A stretch of 64,000 nucleotides of DNA from Jannaschia sp. W003 (GCF_025144335.1 NZ_CP083539.1:2357501-2421500); one strand, 5' to 3'. Positions 9,971 to 18,080 are shown, numbered from the stretch's first letter. Notes: a model not told the origin generated them from the sequence alone. Program-made: numbers and translations.

Positions 9971-10798
9971 TTGAACGTGCTTCTGGAACCCCTCGCCTAC
10001 GACTATATGCGCAGCGCCGTCTGGGTGTCCGCGTTGGTGGGCGCGACCTGCGCGTTCCTGTCGGCCTTCCTGATGCTCCGCGGCTGGAGCCTGATCGGCG
10101 ACGCCCTTTCGCACTCCGTGGTCCCCGGCGTGGCCGGCGCCTACATGCTCGGCCTGCCCTTCGCCCTCGGTGCCTTCATCTCGGGCGGCCTGGCCGCCGC
10201 GGCCATGCTACTCCTGACCGAGCGGTCCGGCCTCAAGGCCGACACCGTGATCGGCGTGATCTTCACCGGCTTCTTCGGCGTCGGCCTCTTCATGGCCTCG
10301 CTGTCCCCCGTGTCGGTGGACTTGCAAACCATCGTGCTGGGCAACATCCTCGCCATCACGCCGGGCGACCGCCTGCAGGTGGTGATCGTCTCCGCCATCA
10401 CGCTGGCCATATTGTCGTGGCGCTGGAAGGACTTCCTAGCCGTGACCTTCGACCCCGGCCACGCCCGCGCCATCGGGCTGAACCCGCGCTTGTGGGACGC
10501 GCTGCTGTTCACCCTGCTCGCCGCCTCCACCGTGGCCGCGATGCAGACCGTGGGGGCGTTCCTCGTGGTCGCCCTCGTCGTCACGCCCGGCGCCACCGCC
10601 TACTTGCTGACCGACCGCTTCGGCCACCTCATCGTGATCGCCGTGGCGATGGGCGCGATCACCTGCGCCGTGGGTGCGTACCTGAGCTACTTCGTCGACG
10701 GCGCCACGGGCGGCGTCATCGTGGTGCTGCAGACGCTGGTCTTCGCGCTCGCCTTCGTGTTCGCGCCGGTCCACGGCCTGCTGGCGCGGAGCCGCTGA
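9971..10798 (+). CDS. sitC: Metal ABC transporter permease 1
   Basis: A 275-residue inner-membrane permease of the ABC-3 family with about eight hydrophobic segments. The family signature around residues 38-56 (LRGWSLIGDALSHSVVPG) is intact. The frame has a stop at 9950, so translation must begin at TTG 9971 or GTG 9977; neither has a strong ribosome site, and the 36-bp gap after the ATPase is the only non-overlapping junction in this operon. The TTG is given because it allows the longest N-terminus. It overlaps the second permease by one base (TGATG). Confidence 0.9.
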   Translation: MNVLLEPLAYDYMRSAVWVSALVGATCAFLSAFLMLRGWSLIGDALSHSVVPGVAGAYMLGLPFALGAFISGGLAAAAMLLLTERSGLKADTVIGVIFTGFFGVGLFMASLSPVSVDLQTIVLGNILAITPGDRLQVVIVSAITLAILSWRWKDFLAVTFDPGHARAIGLNPRLWDALLFTLLAASTVAAMQTVGAFLVVALVVTPGATAYLLTDRFGHLIVIAVAMGAITCAVGAYLSYFVDGATGGVIVVLQTLVFALAFVFAPVHGLLARSR

Positions 10799-11619
10799 TG
10801 GAGACGCTCGCGCTCCTCTGGCAGCTCCCGTTCCTGCGCGACGCCACCCTCGCCGCGCTGCTGGTCGCGCTTCCTTGCGCGCTCCTGTCGCCGTTCCTCG
10901 TGCTCAAGGGCTACAGCCTGATCGGCGACGCCATCTCCCATGCCGTGCTGCCCGGCGTGGCGCTGGCCTACATCCTCGGCCTGCCGCTGATCGCAGGCGC
11001 CTTCGCCGCGGGCATGGGCTCGGCCCTGCTGACCGGCTGGCTCGACCGCCACAGCCGGGTGAAGCGCGACACGCTGATGGGCGTGGTCTTCGCGGGCATG
11101 TTCGCCGCCGGATTGGTGCTGGTCGCCGCGACCCCGTCCGACATTCACCTCGAGCACATCCTGTTCGGCAACCTCCTCGGCGTCGAGCCGCACGAGCTCT
11201 GGACTGCCGGCGCCGTGGCCGCCTCCGTGTCGCTGGTGATCGGACTGCGCTGGCGCGACTACCTGCTCCACGCCTTCGACCTGATCCAGGCGCGCGCCGT
11301 CGGCCTGCGCGTGGGCTGGATGACGAACGCGCTTCTGGCGATGATCTCGGCCGCCGTCGTGGCCGCCCTTGGCGCCGTGGGGATCATCCTCGTGATCGCC
11401 CTGCTGATCACGCCCGGCGCCGTGGGCTTCCTCGTGACCCGCTCGTTCGGGGCGATGCTGCTGGCCTCGGTCGCCACGGCGCTCCTCTGCACCGTCGCGG
11501 GGCTGTGGCTGTCGGTCACCCTCGACTCGGCACCTGCGGCGACGATCGTGGTGGTGCTGACCGCGGCCTTCCTCGTCGCGCTCGCCTGGCGCTCGTTGCG
11601 CCGGCGCGCGCGGACCTGA
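10798..11619 (+). CDS. sitD: Metal ABC transporter permease 2
   Basis: The second ABC-3 permease (273 residues), paralogous to the first: both contain the signature SLIGDAxSHxVxPGVA (here around residues 38-53) and a late LxTPGAxxxL segment. Two different permease genes following the binding protein and ATPase is the layout of SitABCD-type manganese/iron importers, whereas ZnuABC systems have one. About eight membrane segments are visible. The ATG at 10798 overlaps the preceding stop by one base. An AT-rich stretch rather than a clear terminator follows. Confidence 0.93.
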   Translation: METLALLWQLPFLRDATLAALLVALPCALLSPFLVLKGYSLIGDAISHAVLPGVALAYILGLPLIAGAFAAGMGSALLTGWLDRHSRVKRDTLMGVVFAGMFAAGLVLVAATPSDIHLEHILFGNLLGVEPHELWTAGAVAASVSLVIGLRWRDYLLHAFDLIQARAVGLRVGWMTNALLAMISAAVVAALGAVGIILVIALLITPGAVGFLVTRSFGAMLLASVATALLCTVAGLWLSVTLDSAPAATIVVVLTAAFLVALAWRSLRRRART

Positions 11620-11794
11620 CGGAGGCCAAGTTGCGAGGCCTAAAAATACAGCATCAGAGGGCTCGTTCGAGACAATTCGGCCACTGCGCCATCGCGGGGA
11701 CACAGTCCGCCCGGATTGGGTCAACATTCGAACAAATGAACCTCTTCCTTTCGTGCGAGTTTAAGGGGCGAGCACCTCGCATCGGAGCGATCCA

Positions 11795-11893
11795 ATGACC
11801 CACACCAAGCCCACCCCGCAGATCCCGCCGCAGTCGCCCGTCAAGCGCAAGCCGCGGCCCTCGGTCCGCTTCACCGACTGGGCGTCGATCTGA
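11795..11893 (+). CDS. Possible 32-residue proline-rich peptide
   Basis: A short ORF with an ATG at 11795, a GGAG ribosome site seven bases upstream and a 176-bp AT-richer leader. The peptide begins MTHTKPTPQIPPQSP and ends VRFTDWASI; it is basic and proline-rich, with no signal peptide. The leader contains an inverted repeat TGCGAG...CTCGCA (about 11755-11781) just before the ribosome site. No family is recognised. It is called because of the good ribosome site and because no other gene explains this interval; it could equally be part of an untranslated RNA. Confidence 0.4.
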   Translation: MTHTKPTPQIPPQSPVKRKPRPSVRFTDWASI

Positions 11894-11933
11894 GTGATGG
11901 CGTCCGGGCCCCGGCGGCTCGGTAGTTTGAAGC

Positions 11934-12398
11934 TCACGCCTCGTGCGACGGCGCACGCCGAGACGGGGCCACGTAGGGCTTCGTGACGTCGTGGAGCCGG
12001 AGGTCCAGGCAGTCGGCCTCGACCCGCACCACCCCGTCGCCGGCGAAGGTGAGAACTAGCGCGCCCGCGCCGTCCTCGCCCGCCTCCCACTCGAGCCCGA
12101 GCAGCGACAACACCGTGTCGCCGTCGCCGGGCACCACGCCCTGTCCCCGCACCCGGCGCACGTCGCTCGCCACCAGCAGCGCGCGCACCCGCTCCGGCTC
12201 CGCCGCGCGGTCCTCCCAGCGGAAGCGGTTCACCAGCATCGCGAAGCGCCGCTCCGACGCAAGCCAGCGCATCTCCGAGGCGGGCAGCACCGCATCCTGA
12301 CACAGCGCGGAGATCACCCGCAGGTCGTCGGCATCCGCCGCCCAGAGCCGCAGGGGCCGGTCGGCCGCCCCATCCTCGAATCGCGCGTCCTCGGTCAT
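11934..12398 (-). CDS. DUF2948 family protein
   Basis: A 154-residue cytoplasmic protein matching the DUF2948 family of alphaproteobacteria: an N-terminal LRLWAADADDLRVISALCQD segment, the ERRFAMLVNRFRWED stretch near residues 50-65, and a C-terminal LRLHDVTKPYVAPS. The role is unknown. The ATG at 12398 overlaps the stop of the small upstream gene by four bases (ATGA). In related genomes this gene often lies near murA/hisD, but those genes are absent here. The frame extends well upstream without a stop, but the upstream part falls within the small gene and the tRNA and has no family similarity. Confidence 0.85.
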   Translation of the reverse strand: MTEDARFEDGAADRPLRLWAADADDLRVISALCQDAVLPASEMRWLASERRFAMLVNRFRWEDRAAEPERVRALLVASDVRRVRGQGVVPGDGDTVLSLLGLEWEAGEDGAGALVLTFAGDGVVRVEADCLDLRLHDVTKPYVAPSRRAPSHEA

Positions 12399-12580
12399 CG
12401 CTCGTCGCCTTCCTGTTCGGTCCCGTCCGGATCGGTGTCGCCCTGCGCGCGGCCATGGGTGTTCGGCACGGTGCCGCGGGCCCGGGTCAGCGCCTTGCGC
12501 CGTCCCATGTTGGCCTTCAGCGCAGCCTTCAGCCGCGCCGCGCGGTCGCCGTCGTCCTTGCCGCCGCCCTTGCGCGCCAC
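12395..12580 (-). CDS. Small basic protein coupled to DUF2948
   Basis: A 61-residue protein rich in Lys/Arg: ARKGGGKDDGDRAARLKAAL followed by KANMGRRKALTRARG, then an acidic tail ending EQEGDER. The GTG at 12580 is preferred over another GTG at 12616 because GGGGG lies six bases before it. It overlaps the DUF2948 gene by ATGA. Short Rhodobacterales proteins with the LKxALxANxxRRKA pattern are known but uncharacterised; binding to RNA or ribosomes would be a guess based on charge only. Confidence 0.65.
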   Translation of the reverse strand: MARKGGGKDDGDRAARLKAALKANMGRRKALTRARGTVPNTHGRAQGDTDPDGTEQEGDER

Positions 12581-12651
12581 GTCGTTCCCCCACCGGATTG
12601 AATGTTCGCGCGACACCTAGGCACTCGGCCCGCGCCCGTCCAGCGAAGGGG

Positions 12652-12679
12652 TTGCACCCCCCCGCGCGACGGGCTACGC
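12652..12679 (+). promoter_or_regulatory. Candidate tRNA promoter
   Basis: A TTGCAC -35-like hexamer at 12652-12657 and CTACGC at 12674-12679, 16 bases apart, placing the start site a few bases before the tRNA at 12690. Weak match at -10. Confidence 0.4.
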
Positions 12680-12689
12680 GGCGCCCGTG

Positions 12690-12764
<75 letters not shown>

Positions 12765-12806
12765 CCACCCCCCGCCGATCATGGTTCAGAGCAGATCCGT
12801 CGGATC

Positions 12807-13943
12807 CTAGCGCGTCGCGTCGTGGTCGTAGAGCCAGCGGTAGCCGCGCAGCGGCAGCCCCGGCGCCGTGCGGTTCGCGAGGCGCAGAGCGGCGTGGGCG
12901 GCGAGACGGCGCGGACCGGCGAGGTGGTAGCGGCGCGCGTTCGCAGCGGCCGCCTCAAGCGCGCGTTCGACGCGCGGGCGCCGCCGCCGCTCCCACCCTT
13001 CGGGGTCGTCGAGCGAACGCGACAGCGTCCAGGCATCCTCCAAGGCGAGATTGGCCCCCTGCGCGAGGAACGGCAGCGTGGGGTGCGCGGCGTCTCCGAT
13101 CAGCGTGACGTCGTCCCGGTGCCAGCGCGCCGTGGCGCCGTGGTCCATCAACCCCCAAAGATACACCGTGCCCACCCGCTGGAGCAGCGCGCGCACCGGC
13201 TCCGCGAAGCTGCGGAACGCGTGGCGGAGGTTCGCGGGATCGTCGCGCTGGCTCCAGCCTTCGGCGGCCCACGCGGCGCGCTCCTCCACGGCGACGACGT
13301 TCAGCGTCAGACCGTCGCGCAGGGGGTAGAGCACAATGTGCCGGCCGCGTCCCACGTGCACCTGCGCCTCGTGCGGCCACGGCATGGCGAGAGGGACCAA
13401 CGCGCGCCACGCGACCTGCCCCGTGAAGCGCGGCGCGTGTTCCGGCGCGACGTGCGCGCGCGCGGCGCCGTGGACGCCGTCGGCCCCGACGATGCGCCCC
13501 GCGGCGGGGATCGGCCCGCGGTCGGTGACCAGCGCGCCGGGACGGATCGCCAGCACCCGGCGCCCGGCCGCCAGCCGGACGCCCGCCGCCGAGGCCGACG
13601 CCGCCAGCGCGCCTACGAGGTCGGCGCGGTGCACGAGGCGGAAACCGGGGCCAAGGGGCGCGCGCAGGAGCGTGCGGCCCGAGGGACCGTCGACGAGGTG
13701 CAGCGCCTCGGAGGCGATGTGGGGGACGTCGACGCCGAGCGCGTCGAGCACGCGGGCGCCGTTCGGGGCGATCTGGATGCCGGCGCCGACCTCGGCGAGT
13801 CGGGCCGCCTGCTCGACCACCCGTACCGGGCGGCCCTGCCGCGCCAGGGCAAGCGCGCAGGCCAGCCCAGCGATGCCGGCGCCGAGCACGGTGACGCCTC
13901 CGGCGTCGCCCTGCCCCGCGCCGGCGGATCTGCGGTCCGTCAC
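12807..13943 (-). CDS. FAD-dependent monooxygenase (UbiH/salicylate hydroxylase class)
   Basis: A 378-residue group A flavoprotein hydroxylase. The dinucleotide fold GAGIAG is at residues 21-26 with the ribose-binding glutamate E44, the DG motif IVGADGVHGAAR at 151-162 and the GD motif LIGDAAHPTLPFLAQGANLA at 281-300. The active-site region most resembles 3-hydroxybenzoate/salicylate-type hydroxylases, but the substrate is not identifiable. The GTG at 13943 overlaps the dksA stop as GTGA, so translation is probably coupled to dksA. The protein has an unusual glycine/alanine-rich start (about 15 residues) ahead of the Rossmann strand. Confidence 0.88.
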   Translation of the reverse strand: MTDRRSAGAGQGDAGGVTVLGAGIAGLACALALARQGRPVRVVEQAARLAEVGAGIQIAPNGARVLDALGVDVPHIASEALHLVDGPSGRTLLRAPLGPGFRLVHRADLVGALAASASAAGVRLAAGRRVLAIRPGALVTDRGPIPAAGRIVGADGVHGAARAHVAPEHAPRFTGQVAWRALVPLAMPWPHEAQVHVGRGRHIVLYPLRDGLTLNVVAVEERAAWAAEGWSQRDDPANLRHAFRSFAEPVRALLQRVGTVYLWGLMDHGATARWHRDDVTLIGDAAHPTLPFLAQGANLALEDAWTLSRSLDDPEGWERRRRPRVERALEAAAANARRYHLAGPRRLAAHAALRLANRTAPGLPLRGYRWLYDHDATR

Positions 13944-14362
13944 TCGTCGCGGTGGACGCGCTCGCGGCGCTCGTGACGCTCCTGGGCCTCGAGGCTCATG
14001 GTGGCGATCGGCCGGGCGTCGAGACGCTTGAGGCTGATCGGGTCGCCGGTCACCTCGCAGTAGCCGTACTCGCCCTCGTCGATGCGGCGCAGGGCCGAGT
14101 CGATCTTGGAGATCAGCTTGCGCTGGCGGTCACGGGTGCGCAGCTCCAGCGCGCGGTCGGTCTCCTCGGACGCGCGGTCGGCCACGTCGGGGATGTTGCG
14201 GGCCGCGTCCTGGAGTCCTTCGATGGTCAGGGCCGTGTCGCCGAGAAGGTCCGCCTTCCACGCGAGGAGCTTCCGGCGGAAGTACTCGAGCTGCTGCTCG
14301 CTCATGAACGGCTCGCCTTCCGCGGGTTGGTAGTCGTTCGGCAGGAATGTCTCTACTTTCAT
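13940..14362 (-). CDS. dksA: DksA-type RNA polymerase-binding regulator, degenerate zinc finger
   Basis: A 140-residue DksA/TraR protein that enters the RNA polymerase secondary channel and works with ppGpp in the stringent response. The coiled-coil tip residues are conserved: D59, D62 and A64 in PDVADRA match E. coli D71/D74/A76. Of the four zinc cysteines only C102 remains; the others are T105, S123 and A126, a pattern seen in alphaproteobacterial DksA proteins such as that of R. sphaeroides, which works without a classical zinc finger. The ATG at 14362 opens MKVETFLPNDY. It is followed with a four-base overlap by a flavoprotein monooxygenase. Confidence 0.93.
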   Translation of the reverse strand: MKVETFLPNDYQPAEGEPFMSEQQLEYFRRKLLAWKADLLGDTALTIEGLQDAARNIPDVADRASEETDRALELRTRDRQRKLISKIDSALRRIDEGEYGYCEVTGDPISLKRLDARPIATMSLEAQERHERRERVHRDE

Positions 14363-14552
14363 GGTCGCGCTCCCTCGCCCGCCGACGGTGCCAGTTGATT
14401 CCAGCTTCTGCGTTCCGCCAACGGTTTACTGCCGCGCGATTACACGAGACGTTGCGGCTTGTCACGCGCCGCGCCGCCCTCGGTTGCGCCCCGGCGCGCG
14501 GCTGATACGGTGCCGCGCGCCGCCCCTTCCCCACCCGGATCCCGGAGATATC

Positions 14553-15395
14553 ATGCGCTTCGAAGGCACCGACGCCTATGTCGCCACCGACGACCTCGCA
14601 GTCGCCGTCAACGCCGCGATCGCCCTCGAGCGGCCCTTGCTGGTCAAGGGCGAGCCGGGCACCGGTAAGACCGAGCTGGCGCGCCAAGTGGCCAGCGGCC
14701 TCGGCATGGACCTCATCGAGTGGGGCGTGAAGTCCACCACCCGCGCGCAGCAGGGCCTCTACGAGTACGACGCGGTGTCGCGCCTGCGCGACAGTCAACT
14801 GGGGGACGAGCGGGTCGCCGACGTCGGCAACTACATCCGCCGCGGCAAGCTCTGGCAGGCCTTCGACGCGGGCGAGCGCGTCGTGCTGCTGATCGACGAA
14901 GTGGACAAGGCCGACATCGAGTTCCCGAACGACCTCCTGCAGGAACTCGATCGCATGGAGTTCCATGTCTACGAGACCGGCGAGACCGTGCGCGCGCGCC
15001 ACCGCCCCGTGGTCATCATCACCTCCAACAACGAGAAGGAGCTGCCCGACGCCTTCCTGCGCCGCTGCTTCTTCCACTACATCCGCTTTCCCGACCGCCC
15101 GACGCTGGAGCGGATCGTCGAGGTGCACCATCCCGGCATCAAGCGGGACCTGCTGGCCGAGGCGCTGACGCGCTTCTACGCGATCCGCGAGCAGGCGGGC
15201 GTGAAGAAGAAGCCCTCCACCTCCGAGGTGCTGGACTGGCTCAAGCTGCTCCTGGCCGAGGACCTGACGGCCGAGGATCTGCGCGCCGACGCGCGGCACG
15301 GCCTGCCGCACCTCCACGGCGCGCTGCTGAAGAACGAGCAGGACGTGGCGCTGTTCGAGCGGCTGGCCTTCATGGCCCGCGGCGGCGGACGCTGA
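14553..15395 (+). CDS. MoxR-family AAA+ ATPase
   Basis: A 280-residue MoxR ATPase of the type that assists maturation of metalloenzymes (CoxD-like). It has Walker A GEPGTGKT at 33-40, Walker B LLIDEVDKAD at 112-121, the sensor asparagine in IITSNNEKELP (about 155-165) and an arginine finger at LRRCFF (169-174). The ATG at 14553 has GGAG at good spacing. MoxR genes of this group usually precede a VWA-domain (CoxE-like) gene; none follows here, the next gene being a sugar-kinase homologue 59 bp downstream. Its client is unknown. Confidence 0.92.
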   Translation: MRFEGTDAYVATDDLAVAVNAAIALERPLLVKGEPGTGKTELARQVASGLGMDLIEWGVKSTTRAQQGLYEYDAVSRLRDSQLGDERVADVGNYIRRGKLWQAFDAGERVVLLIDEVDKADIEFPNDLLQELDRMEFHVYETGETVRARHRPVVIITSNNEKELPDAFLRRCFFHYIRFPDRPTLERIVEVHHPGIKRDLLAEALTRFYAIREQAGVKKKPSTSEVLDWLKLLLAEDLTAEDLRADARHGLPHLHGALLKNEQDVALFERLAFMARGGGR

Positions 15396-15454
15396 GCCGC
15401 GGGGGCGCCGTCCCTGCACCCCCAAGGTAGTCCCGGCAGGACGAGGAGGACGAC

Positions 15455-16321
15455 GTGAGCGAACCCGATCTGCTCTGCATCGGCTCGGTCCTGTGGGACG
15501 TGATCGGGCGTTCCAACGCGCACATGCGGGTCGGCTCGGACGTGCCGGGCCGCATCAGCCGCTTGCCCGGCGGCGTGGCGCTCAACATCGCCATGGCGGC
15601 GCGGGCCTACGGGATGCGCCCCGCGCTCCTGTCCGTGGTGGGCCGCGATCCCGCGGGCGACGACCTGGTGGGGGCGCTGGACCGGATGGGCCTCGTGACC
15701 TCCACCCTCTACCGCTCCGAGGACCTGCCCACGGACGTCTACATGGCCGTGGAGGGCGCCAACGGCCTGATCGCCGCCGTCGCCGACGCGCACAGCCTGG
15801 AGCGGGCGGGCGACAAGATCCTCGCGCCCCTGGATGCGCTGGGCTTCCGCGGCCCGATCGCGCTCGACGGCAACCTGACCGAGGACCTGCTGGGCCGCAT
15901 CGCCGCCGACCCGCGCTTCCGCGCCGCCGACCTGCGCGTCGCGCCCGCCAGCCCCGGCAAGGCCGAGCGGCTCCTGCCGTTCCTCGAGCACCCGTCGGCC
16001 ACGCTCTACGTGAACCTCGAGGAGGCGGGGCTTCTGCTGCACCGCGGGGCCGGCGATGCCGCCGAGGCCGCCGAGGCCTTGCGCGCCCGCGGCCTCCATC
16101 GCGCGGTGGTCACCGACGGCCCGCGCCTCGCCGCCTGCGCGGGGCCGGACGGCACGGTGTCGGAGCGTCCGCCGGCGGTGATGGTCACGCGCGTGACGGG
16201 CGCGGGCGATACCTTCATGGCGGCCCACGTCGCCGCGGAAGCCGAAGGCGCCAGCGCCGCCGAGGCGCTGTCGCGCGCGGTGCAGGCGGCGGCGACCTAC
16301 GTGTCGGGGGACACCTACTGA
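15455..16321 (+). CDS. PfkB-family carbohydrate/nucleoside kinase
   Basis: A 288-residue ribokinase-fold kinase. The N-terminal CIGSVLWDVIGR leads to the di-glycine substrate motif RLPGGVALN (36-44), and the C-terminal signature GAGDTFMAAH (249-258) carries the catalytic aspartate D252. The sequence resembles the alphaproteobacterial group often paired with pseudouridine-5'-phosphate glycosidase, so pseudouridine kinase is a reasonable guess, but the psuG partner is missing. The GTG at 15455 has an excellent GAGGAGG ribosome site. A VOC-type gene overlaps its end, suggesting co-transcription. Confidence 0.85.
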   Translation: MSEPDLLCIGSVLWDVIGRSNAHMRVGSDVPGRISRLPGGVALNIAMAARAYGMRPALLSVVGRDPAGDDLVGALDRMGLVTSTLYRSEDLPTDVYMAVEGANGLIAAVADAHSLERAGDKILAPLDALGFRGPIALDGNLTEDLLGRIAADPRFRAADLRVAPASPGKAERLLPFLEHPSATLYVNLEEAGLLLHRGAGDAAEAAEALRARGLHRAVVTDGPRLAACAGPDGTVSERPPAVMVTRVTGAGDTFMAAHVAAEAEGASAAEALSRAVQAAATYVSGDTY

Positions 16322-16710
16322 CCGCCGCGCCGGTCCTGCGGGTGGCGCGCCCCACAGCGGACATCGCGCGGCTCGTGCCGTTCTACCGCGACGGGCTGGG
16401 CTTCCGGGTGCTCGCCGAGTTCCGCGATCACGACGGCTTCGACGGCGCCGTGCTCGGCCATCCGCGCGCCCCGTGGCACCTCGAGTTCACCCGCCACCCG
16501 GACCATCCGCCCCTGCCGCCGAGCCCGGAGAACCTGCTCGTCTTCTACCTGCCCGACCCGGAGGCGCACCGTGCCGCCTGCGCGCGCATGGAGGCGGCGG
16601 GCCACGTGCCCGTCCCCGCGTCGAACCCCTACTGGGACCGCTCGGGCCGCACCTACGCCGATCCCGACGGCTGGCGCGTCGTGCTCGCCGCCCGCGCGTG
16701 GACTGGCTGA
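16318..16710 (+). CDS. VOC-family protein (YycE-like) coupled to the PfkB kinase
   Basis: A 130-residue two-module VOC protein. RVARPTADIARLVPFYRDGL opens the domain and the end is TYADPDGWRVVLAARAW; the middle HPRAPWHLEFTRHPDHPP resembles B. subtilis YycE. Function is unknown. No ATG is available: the domain begins so early that translation probably starts at CTG 16318, overlapping the kinase stop, or at GTG 16342, which would trim the first strand. This reading depends on translational coupling. The frame and codon use are convincing, but the start is uncertain. Confidence 0.75.
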   Translation: MTAAPVLRVARPTADIARLVPFYRDGLGFRVLAEFRDHDGFDGAVLGHPRAPWHLEFTRHPDHPPLPPSPENLLVFYLPDPEAHRAACARMEAAGHVPVPASNPYWDRSGRTYADPDGWRVVLAARAWTG

Positions 16711-16766
16711 GGCCCGGCGGGTTGTCGCCCGTGCCTCGCGAACGTATGTGCTGCGCGACATGACGG

Positions 16767-17495
16767 ATGCCCCCCATGCAACTTGGTGACGACACGCCTC
16801 CGCGCCCGCCGCGGACGAGCCCCTTCGCGCGCATCCGTAACAACTTCCTGACGGGCCTGATCGTGATCGCCCCGATCGGCCTGACCTTCTGGCTGATCTG
16901 GTCAGTGATCGGGTGGATCGACGGCTTCGTGCTGCCCTTCGTGCCGCGGCGCTACAACCCCGAGATCTGGCTGCTCGAGAACCTCGACGTGGACGTCGAC
17001 ATCCGCGGCATCGGAGTGGCGTTCTTCCTCGTGTTCACGGTGTTCGTCGGGACCTTGGCAAAGGGCTTCATCGGCCGCGCCATCCTGCGCTCGGCGGAGC
17101 AGCTCGTCTCCACGATGCCGGTGGTCCGCTCGATCTACGCGGGCATCAAGCAGATCGCCGAGACCATCCTCGCCCAGGACCAGCAGAGCTTCGAGAAGGC
17201 CTGCCTCGTCGAGTATCCGCGCCGCGGCATCTGGGCGATCGGCTTCATTTCCACCACCGCGAAGGGCGAGATCCGCGCCCGCGCCCAACAGCCGATGCTG
17301 TCGGTGTTCCTGCCCACCACGCCGAACCCCACCTCGGGCTTCCTCCTGTTCGTGCCCGAGGACGACGTGGTGATGCTGGACATGAGCGTCGAGGACGCGG
17401 CCAAGCTCGTGATCTCAGCCGGTCTCGTCTACCCGTCGAGCCAGACCAGCCTGCCCGACCTGCAGCCTCCCGCCGGGGGGGAACCGGGCCGCTAG
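16767..17495 (+). CDS. DUF502 membrane protein
   Basis: A 242-residue inner-membrane protein of the DUF502 family. Two membrane segments are clear: residues about 28-50 (LTGLIVIAPIGLTFWLIW) and about 82-105 (FFLVFTVFVGTLAKG), followed by the family core STMPVVRSIYAGIKQIAE and PTTPNPTSGFLLFVP. Its role is not established. Two starts, 16767 and 16776, are possible; neither has a strong ribosome site. The last codon shares CTAG with the stop of the convergent Sco gene, so the two coding regions overlap by four bases. Confidence 0.88.
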   Translation: MPPMQLGDDTPPRPPRTSPFARIRNNFLTGLIVIAPIGLTFWLIWSVIGWIDGFVLPFVPRRYNPEIWLLENLDVDVDIRGIGVAFFLVFTVFVGTLAKGFIGRAILRSAEQLVSTMPVVRSIYAGIKQIAETILAQDQQSFEKACLVEYPRRGIWAIGFISTTAKGEIRARAQQPMLSVFLPTTPNPTSGFLLFVPEDDVVMLDMSVEDAAKLVISAGLVYPSSQTSLPDLQPPAGGEPGR

Positions 17496-18079
17496 AGGAC
17501 GCCCGCGATCTTGCGCTTCGCGCTCTCGGGGTCCTCGCCGTAGCCGATCAGGTCGGCAAGTCGCCCTTCGTCGTCGAGGACGAAGACGCCGGTGTAATGA
17601 TCCACCGTGTAGTCGCCCTCGCCCAAAGGGCGCCGGTTCCAGTAGACACGCCAGCTTCGGGCCATGTCGAACACCGCCTCCGGGGGGCCGGAGATGCCGG
17701 TCACGCGGTCCGACTGCGGCTCCAGGTAGTCGGCCAGCGCCTCGGGCGTGTCGCGCTCGGGGTCGACCGAGACGAAGAACGCCCGCACGTCGTCGGCGCC
17801 GAGGTCCGAGAGCCACGTCTCTATGTCGTAGACCGTGGTCGGGCAGATCTCGGGGCAGTGGGTGAAGCCGAAGAACAGGAGCGAAGGCTGGCCCTGAAAG
17901 GCGGCCTCGGTGATCGGCGCGCCCCGGTGGTCCACCAGCGTGAAGGGGGCGCCCAGCTCCGCCCCGGCGACGGAGGACGGATCCGTGGGCCCCACCGCCT
18001 GCCGCAACGCGACGCCTGCGCCGAGCGCCAGCGCAGCGACGGCGGCGCCCACGGCAAGGGTGACGGCGCGGGACGCCAT
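17492..18079 (-). CDS. Sco/SenC copper chaperone for cytochrome oxidase
   Basis: A 195-residue membrane-anchored thioredoxin-fold protein that delivers copper to cytochrome c oxidase CuA or CuB sites. The N-terminal helix (about 5-27) anchors it in the membrane. The copper-binding CPEIC motif is at C75/C79 and the third ligand H161 lies in VDHYTGVFV. It starts one base after the PCuAC gene, forming a two-gene periplasmic copper-delivery operon. Its stop codon overlaps that of the convergent DUF502 gene within CTAG. Family assignment is firm; the target oxidase is outside the window. Confidence 0.94.
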   Translation of the reverse strand: MASRAVTLAVGAAVAALALGAGVALRQAVGPTDPSSVAGAELGAPFTLVDHRGAPITEAAFQGQPSLLFFGFTHCPEICPTTVYDIETWLSDLGADDVRAFFVSVDPERDTPEALADYLEPQSDRVTGISGPPEAVFDMARSWRVYWNRRPLGEGDYTVDHYTGVFVLDDEGRLADLIGYGEDPESAKRKIAGVL

Positions 18080-18080
18080 C

